Notes: generated by a model from the sequence alone, not told the origin. DNA of 64,000 bases from Cellulomonas sp. WB94 (GCF_003115775.1 NZ_QEES01000001.1:124001-188000); one strand, 5' to 3'. Counted from the first letter of the stretch, positions 1 to 8,628 are shown. Program-made: numbers and translations.

Positions 1-19
1 CGCGATCCCCCATCGGTCG

Positions 20-67
20 GCTGCTTGGCGATCACGCTGCTTGGCGATCACGCTGCTTGGCGATCAC
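20..67. repeat. Three tandem copies of a 16-bp unit
   Basis: The unit GCTGCTTGGCGATCAC occurs three times head to tail with no mismatch (20-35, 36-51, 52-67). It lies about 95 bp upstream of the aminotransferase start. No function is evident; it could be a slippage product or a cluster of binding sites. Confidence 0.85.
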
Positions 68-160
68 GAAGCGCCTTGACATCATCAAGGCCATGCAGTC
101 CGCGCCCTTCATGTCACGTCGTCACCGCATCGTCGCGGCCACACCGACCCGGTCCTCTCG

Positions 161-1447
161 ATGACGACCCAGCGGCTGACCGGAGGTGAGCCGACCGCAC
201 GCCATCGCGCGACGGACGGGCCATGGAACCGGGTGGCACGTGCCACCGGGCTGCTGGGATCAGACGGCGTCGTGGCCGCGTCGGTCTTCACGGAGATGTC
301 GGCGTTGGCGCAGCGGACCGGCGCGCTCAACCTCGGACAGGGCTTCCCCGACGACGACGGACCCGAGTTCCTGCGCGAGCTGGCCGCCGCGGCCGTCCGG
401 GGTGGTCCCGACGATCCAGCCGGCCTCAATCAGTACCCGCCGGGTCCCGGGCTTCCGGCCCTACGTCGCGCGGTCGCGTCCCACCAGGAGCGACACTACG
501 GACTGACCGTCGACCCGGACACCGAGGTGCTGGTCACCGCCGGCGCAACCGAAGCCCTCGCGGCGACGGTCCTCGCACTCGTCGGCCCAGGGGACGAGGT
601 CATCACACTCGAGCCGTACTACGACGCGTACGCCGCAGTGATCGCCCTGGCTGGTGCGGTGCACCGCACCATCCCCCTGCGCGCCGGACCGACCGGCTTT
701 CGCCCGACCGCATCGGGGATCTCAACGGCCTTCTCGCCGCGTACCCGACTGGTGCTGCTGAACTCGCCGCACAACCCCACCGGCACCGTCCTGACGGCGG
801 AAGAGATCGGATGGATCGCCGCGGCAGCCATCGCACACGACGCGATCGTCGTCACCGACGAGGTCTACGAGCACCTCACCTACGACGGCGTGCGGCACGT
901 GCCGATCGCCACGCTGCCCGACATGGCAGACCGGACGCTCACCGTGTCATCGGCGGGCAAGACGCTCTCCCTGACCGGGTGGAAGGTGGGATGGGTGCAC
1001 GGACCGGCCGAGCTGGTCAGCGCCGTGCGCACCGTCAAGCAGTTCCTCACCTTCGTGACCAGCGGCCCCTTCCAGCATGCCGTCGCGACGGCGCTGGACG
1101 ACCGCGACGGACAGGCAGCCCGCTACGTCGCAGCGCTCCGAGCCTCCCTCGCATCACGGCGCGACCTGCTCTCCGACGGGCTCCGCGCTGCGCGGCTCGT
1201 TCCCGTCGGCTCCCACGGAACCTACTTCCTGCTCGCCGACGCCGGACCGGCCGGCTACGACGACGCGATCGAGTACTGCCGACGGCTCCCGGAGCTCGCC
1301 GGTGTCGTGGCGATCCCCGCGACGGCCTTCTGCCAGCCGGGCAGCGAGACGTCGGACACTCTGCGCTCGTACGTGCGATTCACCTTCGTCAAGCGCGAGG
1401 CGACCGTGCGCGAGGCGGTTCGCCGCCTGGCGTCCGGACGTGCGTGA
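161..1447 (+). CDS. PLP-dependent class I/II aminotransferase (DapC / kynurenine aminotransferase type)
   Basis: This is a fold-type I aminotransferase that moves an amino group between an amino acid and a 2-oxoacid with pyridoxal phosphate in the cytoplasm. Near the N-terminus it has the LGQGFPD signature of the kynurenine/N-succinyldiaminopimelate aminotransferase group. It also has LLNSPHNPTG in the middle, VTDEVYEHL for the cofactor-contacting Asp and Tyr, and SSAGKTLSLTGWKVGW, where Lys267 should form the Schiff base. Relatives are about 390 residues, so the 428-residue reading is roughly 35 too long at the N-terminus. No Shine-Dalgarno precedes the ATG, and in-frame GTGs at 233 and 272 are real alternatives. 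A 22-bp near-palindrome (229-250) lies inside this doubtful 5' part. The gene stands alone and converges on the GH5 gene. Substrate cannot be read from sequence. Confidence 0.9.
   Translation: MTTQRLTGGEPTARHRATDGPWNRVARATGLLGSDGVVAASVFTEMSALAQRTGALNLGQGFPDDDGPEFLRELAAAAVRGGPDDPAGLNQYPPGPGLPALRRAVASHQERHYGLTVDPDTEVLVTAGATEALAATVLALVGPGDEVITLEPYYDAYAAVIALAGAVHRTIPLRAGPTGFRPTASGISTAFSPRTRLVLLNSPHNPTGTVLTAEEIGWIAAAAIAHDAIVVTDEVYEHLTYDGVRHVPIATLPDMADRTLTVSSAGKTLSLTGWKVGWVHGPAELVSAVRTVKQFLTFVTSGPFQHAVATALDDRDGQAARYVAALRASLASRRDLLSDGLRAARLVPVGSHGTYFLLADAGPAGYDDAIEYCRRLPELAGVVAIPATAFCQPGSETSDTLRSYVRFTFVKREATVREAVRRLASGRA
229..250. repeat. 22-bp near-perfect palindrome
   Basis: Two 11-bp arms centred on GGCAC/GTGCC match at 10 of 11 positions. 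The palindrome lies within the uncertain 5' part of the aminotransferase. If translation really starts at GTG 272, it would be an operator just upstream; otherwise it is a coding-region coincidence. Confidence 0.4.
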
Positions 1448-1602
1448 TCTCATCCTGGTGGCTCACCTACGGCTGATACCGAGTGATGGCCATGAATCGT
1501 CACCACGACCCGCCGCGCTTGAGCCCGATCTTGCTAGTCGTCTGTCCAGCCGCGATCACGCGCACGCCGACCAGCTCGTTCACGAGCAGGCAGCTGGCGG
1601 GG

Positions 1603-3207
1603 TCAGCGAACGATGAGGCCTCGCAGCGTGAGGCTGGTCGCCTCTGCGGCGATCCGGACCTCGTGACCGCCGACGTCCATCCGAACGCCCTGGCCCGTCC
1701 AGCTCCCGGTTTCATCATCGGCAATCACCGCGATGCGAACACCGTCGACCCACAGTCCGGGCTCTCCGACGCTCGAGGCGAGGAGTCGGACGTCGTGCCG
1801 CACCTCGGTGGTGGTGTTGATCTCGTAGGCGACCCAGTCTCCTGGTTCGAGCAGGACGCTGAACTCCTCGCGGTCCGAGCGTGGCGTCCCTGTCGTGTGA
1901 TGGAACGGCAGCTCGTCGGGTTCGGCTTCGTCGGCGACCCGGAGAGTGACCGCGTCGTCGGACCTGAAGCCGCGGAGCGGCACGCCGTGATGCGCGGAGT
2001 AGGACTTCCCCGGCCCGCAGAACGTGAACCCGGACGACGGGAGTCGGAGTGGCGCGCGGCGCATGAGGGCGTTGACGATCTCGGGCCGGTAGTCGCACTC
2101 CTCAATCTGCATCGCGTCGATCAAGGCGGTCAACGTGGCCCACGCATCGTCAGCAGACGGGGCTGCGGCGGTGCCTGCGCCTGCGGCGACGATGGCGTCC
2201 CACCCTTCCGGAGGCCGCACTGAGCAGGGCGAGGTGAGGGTGGCCATCTTCTTCCAGGGCCAGAAGTTCCAGGAGATGGACTGGTCCTCGTAGAGCTGGA
2301 AGGCGGTCTGGAGCCAGTCGGTGTTGTTCTCCCCTCCTTCGCCCATGTAGATCGGCAGGCCCAGTCGGCGACCGACGTCCAGGTAGCCCGCGATGCTGGG
2401 CAGGTCGGGAGCGGACCAGTACTTGTGGAACTGCAACATCGAGTTGGGGTCCCACGTCTCGGTGAAGATCGACCAGTTGGTCGACCAGTGGGTGCCCTCG
2501 TAGATGATCAGGTGGTCAGGGTCGACCTCGCGGATAGCTGCGGTCAGCTCGCGGTACAGGTCGACGAGACGGTCGGGGTAGATGTCCTGCCACTCGTTCG
2601 GCAGCGGCTCGTTGAGCAGGTCGTAGCCGGCCACGACGGTCTCGCCCGCGTAGATCTCGGCCAACACGCGCCACAGGGCGATCGTCTGGGTGCGGTACGT
2701 GTCGTCCTCGAAGAGCTCGGGGCGCCCGCGGGGTGAGTCGTCGATGTTGGTGCCCGTCTGGCCGCCCGGGGCGCCGTGCAGGTCCAGGACGACCCACAGG
2801 CCGTGCCCGCGGCACCACTCGATCGTCCGGTCGATCAGTGCGATGCCGCGAGCAAGGATCTGCCCCGCGTCGTCCATGACCATGCGCGAGTTGATCGGGA
2901 GTCGGACGTGGTCGAAGCCGTCCGCCGCGATGCGCGCGATGTCGGCCTCCGTGACGAACGAGTCCTGGAAGTCCACCCAGAAGCGCTGCGCGCGTTCGTC
3001 ACCGACGAGATCGGTGATGAGCGTCTCGATCTGCCGCGGTGATTGCGGGCCGCCGGTGAAGCCCCACATGTAGCCCTCGGGCAGCAGCCAGTTGCCGAGG
3101 CCGACTCCCCTCATGATCAACCGGCGTCCTTGTCCGTCGACCAGGCGACCGGCGTCGGCATGGACGTATCCGTCGAAGCGGTCAGCGGTGGCGGCAGAAC
3201 GGGTCAT
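1603..3207 (-). CDS. Glycoside hydrolase family 5 (exo-glucanase/cellulase-like) with C-terminal beta-sandwich
   Basis: The 534-residue protein resembles GH5 retaining hydrolases. RGVGLGNWLLPEG near residue 33 is typical of the exo-beta-1,3-glucanase branch, followed by VRLPIN, LDLHGAPGGQ, then YDLLNEPLP with the likely acid/base Glu200, and YMGEGGENN with the likely nucleophile Glu290. From about residue 390 the sequence becomes beta-rich and resembles a carbohydrate-binding module of the CBM6/35 kind, but this is a judgement by eye. No signal peptide is visible, so it probably acts inside the cell on imported oligosaccharides. An AGGAG lies 8 nt before the ATG. It is the last gene of the ROK-regulated ABC locus, 82 bp after the inner permease, which supports a role in cleaving the transported beta-glucoside. 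Confidence 0.9.
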   Translation of the reverse strand: MTRSAATADRFDGYVHADAGRLVDGQGRRLIMRGVGLGNWLLPEGYMWGFTGGPQSPRQIETLITDLVGDERAQRFWVDFQDSFVTEADIARIAADGFDHVRLPINSRMVMDDAGQILARGIALIDRTIEWCRGHGLWVVLDLHGAPGGQTGTNIDDSPRGRPELFEDDTYRTQTIALWRVLAEIYAGETVVAGYDLLNEPLPNEWQDIYPDRLVDLYRELTAAIREVDPDHLIIYEGTHWSTNWSIFTETWDPNSMLQFHKYWSAPDLPSIAGYLDVGRRLGLPIYMGEGGENNTDWLQTAFQLYEDQSISWNFWPWKKMATLTSPCSVRPPEGWDAIVAAGAGTAAAPSADDAWATLTALIDAMQIEECDYRPEIVNALMRRAPLRLPSSGFTFCGPGKSYSAHHGVPLRGFRSDDAVTLRVADEAEPDELPFHHTTGTPRSDREEFSVLLEPGDWVAYEINTTTEVRHDVRLLASSVGEPGLWVDGVRIAVIADDETGSWTGQGVRMDVGGHEVRIAAEATSLTLRGLIVR

Positions 3208-3289
3208 GAGGTGGCTCCTGGGGCGTGGGCGAGGGGTCGTCGGGCGCGGCGCGACCCGCCCACGTCGTGCGTGGGAGCCGCGAGGGTCG

Positions 3290-4114
3290 TCATTTCAGGC
3301 CGGAGAGGGTGAACCCCTGGACGATGTGGCGCTGGAAGACGATGAAGACGAGCAAGATCGGGATCACCATGACCGCTGCTCCGGCCATCTGCAGCGACGG
3401 GTTGGTGGAGACCTGCTGGTTGAGCAGGGCGAGCCCGACGGACAGGGTGTACTTGCTCTGGTCGTTGGCGATGACCAGCGGCCACAGGAAGCTGTTCCAC
3501 CCGGCGATGAAGGTCAGCACCGTCTGCACGGCCAGGATCGGCTTGGACATGGGGAGCACGATCGACACGAAGATGCGCAGCTCTCCGGCGCCGTCGATGC
3601 GCGCGGCCTCGAGGACCTCGTCGGGGATCGTCGTCATGAACTGCCGGAACAGGAAGATGCTGAACGCGCCGACCAGGGTCGGCAGGGCGATCCCGAGCAG
3701 CGTGTTGGTCAGCCCGACGGAGTTGAGGATCAGGTAGGTCGGGATCATGGTGACCTGCGCGGGGATCATCATCGTGGCGAGCACCGTCGCGAACATCAGG
3801 CCGCGGCCCTTGAAGCGGAACTTGGCGAACGCGTAGCCGGCCATGGCCATCAGGAACATCCCGACGAAGCCGATCGCGACCACGACGAGGGTGTTGGCGA
3901 GGTACTGGCCGAAGTTCAGCTGGGTGAACAGCTGCCCGAAGAACTCCAGCGTCGGGTGCTTCGGCAGCAGCGACGGCGGGTGGGCGACCGACTCCTTGCG
4001 GGGCTTGACCGAGCTGAAGATCATCCAGAAGAACGGCAGCGAGGTCAGCAGCGCCCCCAGCAGGAGCGCGACATTGGTGGTGACGCGCGACGCGCGAGGA
4101 GGCCTAGTCGACAT
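3290..4114 (-). CDS. Carbohydrate ABC transporter permease (MalG/CUT1 type)
   Basis: This is an integral membrane subunit of a CUT1 sugar importer, 274 residues with about six hydrophobic segments. The EAA loop reads EAARIDGAGELRIF, the coupling site for the ATPase. A strong GAGGAGA ribosome site lies 5 nt before the ATG, and the start overlaps the end of the MalF-type gene by 11 nt. As is usual for CUT1 loci in actinobacteria, no ATPase gene is present here; a shared MsiK-like ATPase encoded elsewhere presumably energises it. Its substrate is likely a beta-glucan oligosaccharide, judging from the downstream GH5 gene. Confidence 0.95.
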   Translation of the reverse strand: MSTRPPRASRVTTNVALLLGALLTSLPFFWMIFSSVKPRKESVAHPPSLLPKHPTLEFFGQLFTQLNFGQYLANTLVVVAIGFVGMFLMAMAGYAFAKFRFKGRGLMFATVLATMMIPAQVTMIPTYLILNSVGLTNTLLGIALPTLVGAFSIFLFRQFMTTIPDEVLEAARIDGAGELRIFVSIVLPMSKPILAVQTVLTFIAGWNSFLWPLVIANDQSKYTLSVGLALLNQQVSTNPSLQMAGAAVMVIPILLVFIVFQRHIVQGFTLSGLK

Positions 4115-5066
4115 CGCTTCTCCTCAGGCGTAGCTGGACGAGCGTGACGACCGCGATGATGACGAACAGGACAAGGGAGCCGGCCGAGGCGAAGCCGAAC
4201 TGGTTGTAGCGGAAGCCCTGCTGGAAGATGTAGAGCGAGATCGATGTCGTGGCCCCGACGGGTCCGCCCTGGGTGAGTACGTACGGCTCGTCGAAGAACT
4301 GCAGCCAGTTGATCACCGTGGTGATCGTCACGAAGAAGATCGCAAAACGGAGCAGCGGGATGGTGATCCGCAGCGTCCTCTGACGCTCGTTGGCGCCGTC
4401 GATGGCGGCGGCCTCGAGGTACTCCTTCGGGATTCCCTGCAGCGCCGCGAGGAAGATGATGATGTTCAGTCCCGTGGCACGCCAGATCGCCACCAGGGCC
4501 ACGGAGAACTTGGCCACCGTCGGCGACGAGAGCCAGGGCACCGGGCCGATCCCCACGAGTGACAGCAGGTAGTTGAAGAGGCCGAACTGGCTGTTGTAGA
4601 GGTAGCCCCACACCAACGCGACTGCCACGATCGCGGTGATCGCGGGCATGAAGTAGAAGGCGCGCAGCGCCCGAGCGAACCCGCTGTCGCTGCGGTGCAG
4701 GAGCAGCGCGACACCCAGGGACACCACCAGGATCGATGGCACACCCACCAGCGCGAACAGCCCGGTGTTGGTCAGCGCATGCCAGAACTCCGGGTCCTGG
4801 ACCAGTCGGGTGTAGTTGGCCGCGCCGATGAAGCGGATGTTGCTCGAGTCGGCCAGTCCGGAGATGTTCATGTTGGTGGTGCTGACCACGGCGGCCACGA
4901 GGATCGGGAGCACCCCGAACGCCAGGAGCAACAAGAACGCGGGCGCGACGAAGGCGTAGGGCACGACGGCGCCGCGCCGTCGGCTGACGGGGCCGGCCGG
5001 ACGTCGTGGCCGGCGCACCCGGGGGAAGGCAGCGCCCGGGGGCGCAACCGTGCTGGTCGAAGTCAT
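4104..5066 (-). CDS. Carbohydrate ABC transporter permease (MalF/CUT1 type)
   Basis: This is the partner permease, about 320 residues, with a basic, proline-rich cytoplasmic N-terminus, six predicted membrane helices and the EAA loop EAAAIDGANERQRT. The ATG at 5066 is preferred because AAGGTGAG lies 6 nt upstream; a GTG at 5078 would put the ribosome site on top of the start. It follows the binding-protein gene after a 67-bp gap holding a strong stem-loop. It forms the membrane channel with the MalG-type protein. Confidence 0.94.
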   Translation of the reverse strand: MTSTSTVAPPGAAFPRVRRPRRPAGPVSRRRGAVVPYAFVAPAFLLLLAFGVLPILVAAVVSTTNMNISGLADSSNIRFIGAANYTRLVQDPEFWHALTNTGLFALVGVPSILVVSLGVALLLHRSDSGFARALRAFYFMPAITAIVAVALVWGYLYNSQFGLFNYLLSLVGIGPVPWLSSPTVAKFSVALVAIWRATGLNIIIFLAALQGIPKEYLEAAAIDGANERQRTLRITIPLLRFAIFFVTITTVINWLQFFDEPYVLTQGGPVGATTSISLYIFQQGFRYNQFGFASAGSLVLFVIIAVVTLVQLRLRRSDVD

Positions 5067-5090
5067 GGGGGTGCTCACCTTGGGGTCGGC

Positions 5091-5126
5091 GAGCCAGGGG
5101 TCGCGCCGCTGCGCGGCCCCTGGCTC
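5091..5126 (-). terminator. Intercistronic stem-loop between binding protein and permease genes
   Basis: A perfect 10-bp inverted repeat (GAGCCAGGGG / CCCCTGGCTC) with a 16-nt loop lies in the gap after the binding-protein stop. It has no U-tract. Such hairpins commonly stabilise the 3' end of the binding-protein message and damp read-through, giving more binding protein than permease. The second sugar locus has an analogous hairpin at the same place. Confidence 0.7.
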
Positions 5127-5133
5127 CGCACGG

Positions 5134-6414
5134 TCAGTAGTTGCTGGAGATCTGAGCGGCCTTGGCGTAGAACGCCTCGAGCGTGGAGTCCCGGTCGGCT
5201 CCGGTAGTGCCGATCGCGGTCAGTGCCGTGGCCATCTCGTTGGCGATGAGGTCCCAGCCCGGCACCATCGGGACGGTGCGGGCCTCGGTGAGCTGCTTGG
5301 CGTAGACGGCCAGGGCCGCGTCACCGGTCTTGGACAGCTCGTCGAGTGCCTGCAGGTTGGTGGGCAGCTCGCCCTGTGCCTGGTACCAGGCGGTCTGGGT
5401 GGCGGGCTGGTCGAGGTAGTCGATCAGCTGCATCGCGGCGTCGACGTGGGTCGAGGTGTTCCACACCCCCAGGTTGGACCCGGCGAACAGGGACGTGCCG
5501 TTCTTGTCCTTCGGGGACAGTGCGACGCTCCACTTGCCGTCGAGCTCAGGTGCTGCCTCGCTGATCGCCTTGGCCAGGTACGGTCCCGAGATGACCATGG
5601 GGGTCGCGCCCGAGACGAAGCCCTGGGTCTGGTCCCAGTCCGAGGCCGTGGGCGCCGAGCCGTCAGCGAAGAAGCCGAGGTAGTGGTCCACGGCTGCGGC
5701 GAACTCGGGGGTGTCGAAGTTGACCTTGCCGTCGGCCCCGACCACGTCGCCGCCCGCCTGCCACGTGTACTGCACCGGCAGCGTGTTGTCCCACAGCGGG
5801 ATGTAGTAGCCGTACTGCCCGTCACCGCGGGCCTTGAGAGCCTTGGCGACCTGCTCCATCTGGTCCCACGTCGTCGGAGGCGTGGGGTATCCGGCGGCAG
5901 TCAGGATGTCCGACCGGTAGAACAGCACCCGGGTGTCGGAGATCCACGGAACGGACAGCACCTTGCCGTCACTGCCGAGGTTCTTCGGGTCGACCGCATC
6001 GGGGAAGTTCGCGGCCGCGAGGCCGGGGTAGTTGCCGATGACGCCGCTCAGGTCCTTCAGTGCCCCGGCGGCTGCGAATGTCGGCAGCAGCGACAGGCCG
6101 ACCTGGACGACATCGGGTCCCTGCCCGGAGGCGACAGCCGTCGTGAGCTTGTCGTTGACGTTCTCCCACGGGATGGCGTCGACCTGGAGCGTGATGCCCG
6201 TCTGCGCGGTGAAGTCGGCTGTCGCCTTCTCGAAGGCGGGCCCGACGTCGCCCATGACCCAGACCTTCAGCGGCCCGGTGTCCTTGGCGGTCGCGCCCGT
6301 TGTTGCTCCCTGCGTCGCGGGGGCGGCCGAGCTGCCGCTCGAGCATGCGGCCAGGACGCCCACGAGGACCGTGGCGGCCGCGGCCGCCACGGACCTGACG
6401 AGTACTCTCTTCAT
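5134..6414 (-). CDS. Sugar ABC transporter substrate-binding lipoprotein (CUT1 / SBP_bac_1)
   Basis: This extracytoplasmic solute receptor has about 426 residues. The N-terminus MKRVLVRS is followed by a hydrophobic stretch and the lipobox VLAAC, so the mature protein should be anchored by a lipidated Cys. The rest matches family 1 binding proteins, with a DVVQVGLSLLPTFAAAG-type segment and aromatic residues likely to stack on sugar. The ATG at 6414 has AAGGAGAT upstream and overlaps the stop of the GH1 remnant by 4 bp. It delivers its ligand to the two permeases encoded downstream. Confidence 0.94.
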   Translation of the reverse strand: MKRVLVRSVAAAAATVLVGVLAACSSGSSAAPATQGATTGATAKDTGPLKVWVMGDVGPAFEKATADFTAQTGITLQVDAIPWENVNDKLTTAVASGQGPDVVQVGLSLLPTFAAAGALKDLSGVIGNYPGLAAANFPDAVDPKNLGSDGKVLSVPWISDTRVLFYRSDILTAAGYPTPPTTWDQMEQVAKALKARGDGQYGYYIPLWDNTLPVQYTWQAGGDVVGADGKVNFDTPEFAAAVDHYLGFFADGSAPTASDWDQTQGFVSGATPMVISGPYLAKAISEAAPELDGKWSVALSPKDKNGTSLFAGSNLGVWNTSTHVDAAMQLIDYLDQPATQTAWYQAQGELPTNLQALDELSKTGDAALAVYAKQLTEARTVPMVPGWDLIANEMATALTAIGTTGADRDSTLEAFYAKAAQISSNY

Positions 6415-6731
6415 CGAGCCATCTCCTTGTGGTGGTGTGTGTTTCCTGCAGTCCCCAGGCCCGGGTGGTCCTGTCCGACCGCCCGGGTGTGGGCCGCGAT
6501 CTGCTCGCGGTACCACGCAGCACTGGCCTTGGGGATCCGGGTCTGGGTCGCGTCGTCCACGACGACCAGCCCGAAGCATTGGCGACGGGCCACGCCCGCC
6601 TTCCGTGACACCGTCCTCGATCTCGCACGCCGCAGTGGCGGCACCCTGACGGCAGGGTGCGGGGAGACGGGAGACCTCCAGGTCAGGGCCTCTGAGGCGG
6701 CGGCGTCGGTCTGCGCACTCACGGTGGTCAT
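6411..6731 (-). pseudogene. Internally deleted GH1 beta-glucosidase remnant
   Basis: The frame between the ROK regulator and the binding protein encodes 106 residues. Its C-terminal half, CFGLVVVDDATQTRIPKAS then AAWYREQIAAHTR, matches the conserved end of family 1 beta-glucosidases (FGLV-VD--TQ-R-PK-S--WYR). Its first ~20 residues look like a normal GH1 leader. The whole catalytic barrel (about 430 residues in the family) is missing and the joint is in frame. The ATG forms a 4-bp ATGA overlap with the ROK stop, and its stop forms a 4-bp overlap with the binding-protein ATG. The full gene was therefore once the second cistron of this operon. It is probably non-functional as an enzyme. Confidence 0.8.
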
Positions 6732-7942
6732 GCCGTCACCTTCGCCATCGGTCCGTCGATGAGTCGTTGCAGGGGCAGCAGGGCGGCACCCAGTGCCACC
6801 GAGTCGCCCTCGAACCGGCACAGCTCGAGAGTGAACTGGCTGCCCGGGCGCTCCAGGGCCGCAGCGCGAACCTGCGCCTCCAGCTGGGTGCGGCGTGACT
6901 GCATAAGGCACAGCCCGACCCAGCCGCCGACGATGACCCGCTCGGGGTTGGTCAGGTTCACGAGGTTGCCCAGCGCAAGCGCGAGGACCTCGACGGTCTC
7001 GTCGAGCACGCGGATCGCCGCGCTCTCGCCGGCGTCGGCAGCCGCGACGAGGGCAGTCAGCGCCCGCCATCCGGACCCCGGTGGCTCGCCGCCCGCGTCG
7101 CGCCAGCGTCGCAGGATCGCATCAGCCCCCACGTACGCCTCCAGGCAGCCATGAGCGCCGCAACGGCACCGCGGCCCGCCCACGCTGACCTTGGTGTGGC
7201 CCCACTCCCCTGCACTGCTGGCCAACCCACGCATGAGCTCGCCGTTCGACACGACACCCAGTCCGATGCCTCGCCCGAGGAGCGCGACGATCGCATGGTC
7301 GACTTCGCGGGCCGCGCCGAACCACATCTCGGCTGTCGCCAGCGTCTTGGCACCGTTGTCCGCGAAGACCTCGAGCCCGTCCGCACGCAGCAGCTCGTCG
7401 ATGTGCACCGGCGGCCAGCCCAGGCTCTGGGCGTACAGGATGACGTCGTGGCCACCGTGCAGACCCGAGGTGTCCTCGACAATTCCCGGCAGTCCCAGGC
7501 CGAGCCCGACGAGACGGGACTCCCGTTCCGGATGGCGTGCGCGGATCGCGCTGACCGCGTCCTGCAAGGCCTCGCCGATCTCCGCGGGGGTCGACTCACG
7601 GGTCCGACCCTCACGGAACTCGCGGTCGAGTCGCTCGAACGACAGGTCGAAGAGCTCGACCGCCACCCCGTGCTCGCCGACATCAGCGCCCAGGAAGTAC
7701 GCGCCCGGCGCGTGCACCCCGATCTGGCCGATCGGGCGGCCACCGTCCGACGGCAGTGAGCCGCGCTCCTCGATCAAGCCCTCGCGCAGAAGGTCGCCGA
7801 CCACGTTCGTGACGGTCGCCGTGGACAGGTGACACTGAGCGGCAAGGTCCGCTCTCGTGGTCTCACCTGCCACTACCACCTGGCGCAGCACGCGAGCCCG
7901 GTTGCGGGTCCGCAGGTCGCGCGTCGTTGCGCCGTCGGCCAT
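6728..7942 (-). CDS. ROK-family transcriptional regulator
   Basis: This is a NagC/XylR-type repressor of about 404 residues. A winged helix-turn-helix (about residues 10-70, RADLAAQCHLSTATVTNVVG) precedes a ROK sugar-binding fold. That fold contains LGADVGEHGVAVELFD, the GLGLPGIV turn and the zinc-binding signature GGPRCRCGAHGCLE, whose cysteines are all present. The ATG at 7942 is preferred because AAGGAAGG lies 7 nt upstream. A GTG at 7960, only 5 nt behind a TATTCT box, could give a slightly longer leaderless product. It heads the oligosaccharide operon and probably represses it until a sugar or phospho-sugar inducer binds. Confidence 0.93.
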   Translation of the reverse strand: MADGATTRDLRTRNRARVLRQVVVAGETTRADLAAQCHLSTATVTNVVGDLLREGLIEERGSLPSDGGRPIGQIGVHAPGAYFLGADVGEHGVAVELFDLSFERLDREFREGRTRESTPAEIGEALQDAVSAIRARHPERESRLVGLGLGLPGIVEDTSGLHGGHDVILYAQSLGWPPVHIDELLRADGLEVFADNGAKTLATAEMWFGAAREVDHAIVALLGRGIGLGVVSNGELMRGLASSAGEWGHTKVSVGGPRCRCGAHGCLEAYVGADAILRRWRDAGGEPPGSGWRALTALVAAADAGESAAIRVLDETVEVLALALGNLVNLTNPERVIVGGWVGLCLMQSRRTQLEAQVRAAALERPGSQFTLELCRFEGDSVALGAALLPLQRLIDGPMAKVTA

Positions 7943-7965
7943 CTGTCCACCTTCCTTCACGACTT

Positions 7966-7993
7966 AGAATAACAGTCGCTCGAAGGTCGGCAA
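7966..7993 (-). promoter_or_regulatory. Likely promoter of the ROK / oligosaccharide operon
   Basis: On the minus strand TTGCCG and TATTCT are separated by 16 nt, and the -10 box ends 5 nt before GTG 7960 and 23 nt before ATG 7942. The ROK protein would be expected to bind nearby, but no clear palindrome was seen. Confidence 0.55.
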
Positions 7994-8152
7994 GGCTGTC
8001 GGTATCACAGTTGGGTCACGACTGGTGGCGAAGGCCGCGCTAGGGGCATCTGACGCCGTCACCGCCCGAACCGTCGTGCTGGCCGCGGTTCACGAGGAGC
8101 TCGCAGAGCTGGTGGCTTGACGGGCGCTGGGTCGCGCTCCGCAGCAGATTTT

Positions 8153-8183
8153 CCATCACTGGGAATACACTTCCTGGTGATGG
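8153..8183. promoter_or_regulatory. 31-bp palindromic operator upstream of the MarR-type gene
   Basis: The arms CCATCACTGGGAA (8153-8165) and TTCCTGGTGATGG (8171-8183) are inverted repeats matching at 11 of 13 positions, around a 5-bp spacer. The site ends 13 bp before the regulator ATG. The size and position fit a MarR-family autoregulatory operator. Confidence 0.75.
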
Positions 8184-8196
8184 AGTTGTGCTGGGC

Positions 8197-8628
8197 ATGG
8201 ACTTCTTCGATGTGCTGGTGGGGTACGAGACGTACCTGTGGAACCACCTCGACGACCGGCTGCGGGCCGGCGGCGGGGTCTCGCTGGGGACGTTGTCCGC
8301 GCTGCGGGTGGTGCGTCGCCATGCCGGTGAGTGCCGGGTGCAGGAGCTGCGTACGGACCTCGGGATCACCGTGGGCGCGGCGAGCAAGCTCGTCGACCGG
8401 CTGGAACGGGACGGCCTCGCGGTCCGCAGCGCCCACCCGGGCGACCGGCGCTCGTCGCTGGTCACCCTGACCGCCGCCGGCGACGCCGCGCACGACGCAG
8501 GCGTCGCGCTGATGGCCACGACCCTCGCTGAGCACCTCGCCGGCGAGACGGCCTTGGCCGAGACGACGGTCGCTCTGGCGCGCCTGCTGGCGAAGCTCGG
8601 CGCGACCCTCCCCCAGGTGGCCCGATGA
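8197..8628 (+). CDS. MarR-family transcriptional regulator
   Basis: This is a small winged-helix repressor of about 143 residues. The recognition region reads ELRTDLGITVGAASKLVDRL and the wing is RSAHPGDRRSSLVTLTAAG, the usual MarR D-x-R-[SA] wing motif. ATG 8197 is chosen because TGGAG lies 11 nt upstream; GTG 8188 is possible. It lies directly behind a 31-bp palindrome and is the first of seven genes joined by 4-bp overlaps, so it likely represses itself and the whole cluster until a small toxic or phenolic ligand releases it. Confidence 0.93.
   Translation: MDFFDVLVGYETYLWNHLDDRLRAGGGVSLGTLSALRVVRRHAGECRVQELRTDLGITVGAASKLVDRLERDGLAVRSAHPGDRRSSLVTLTAAGDAAHDAGVALMATTLAEHLAGETALAETTVALARLLAKLGATLPQVAR

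Noticed and set aside
3092-4147. Plus-strand open frame over the permease genes
   Set aside because: It is an antisense shadow made of charged repeats typical of GC-rich DNA; the minus-strand permeases have clear motifs and ribosome sites.
8042-8120. Short plus-strand coding-like tail (VLAAVHEELAELVA) before the MarR operator
   Set aside because: It could be the end of a lost gene, but it is too short and has no start or family match to list as a feature.
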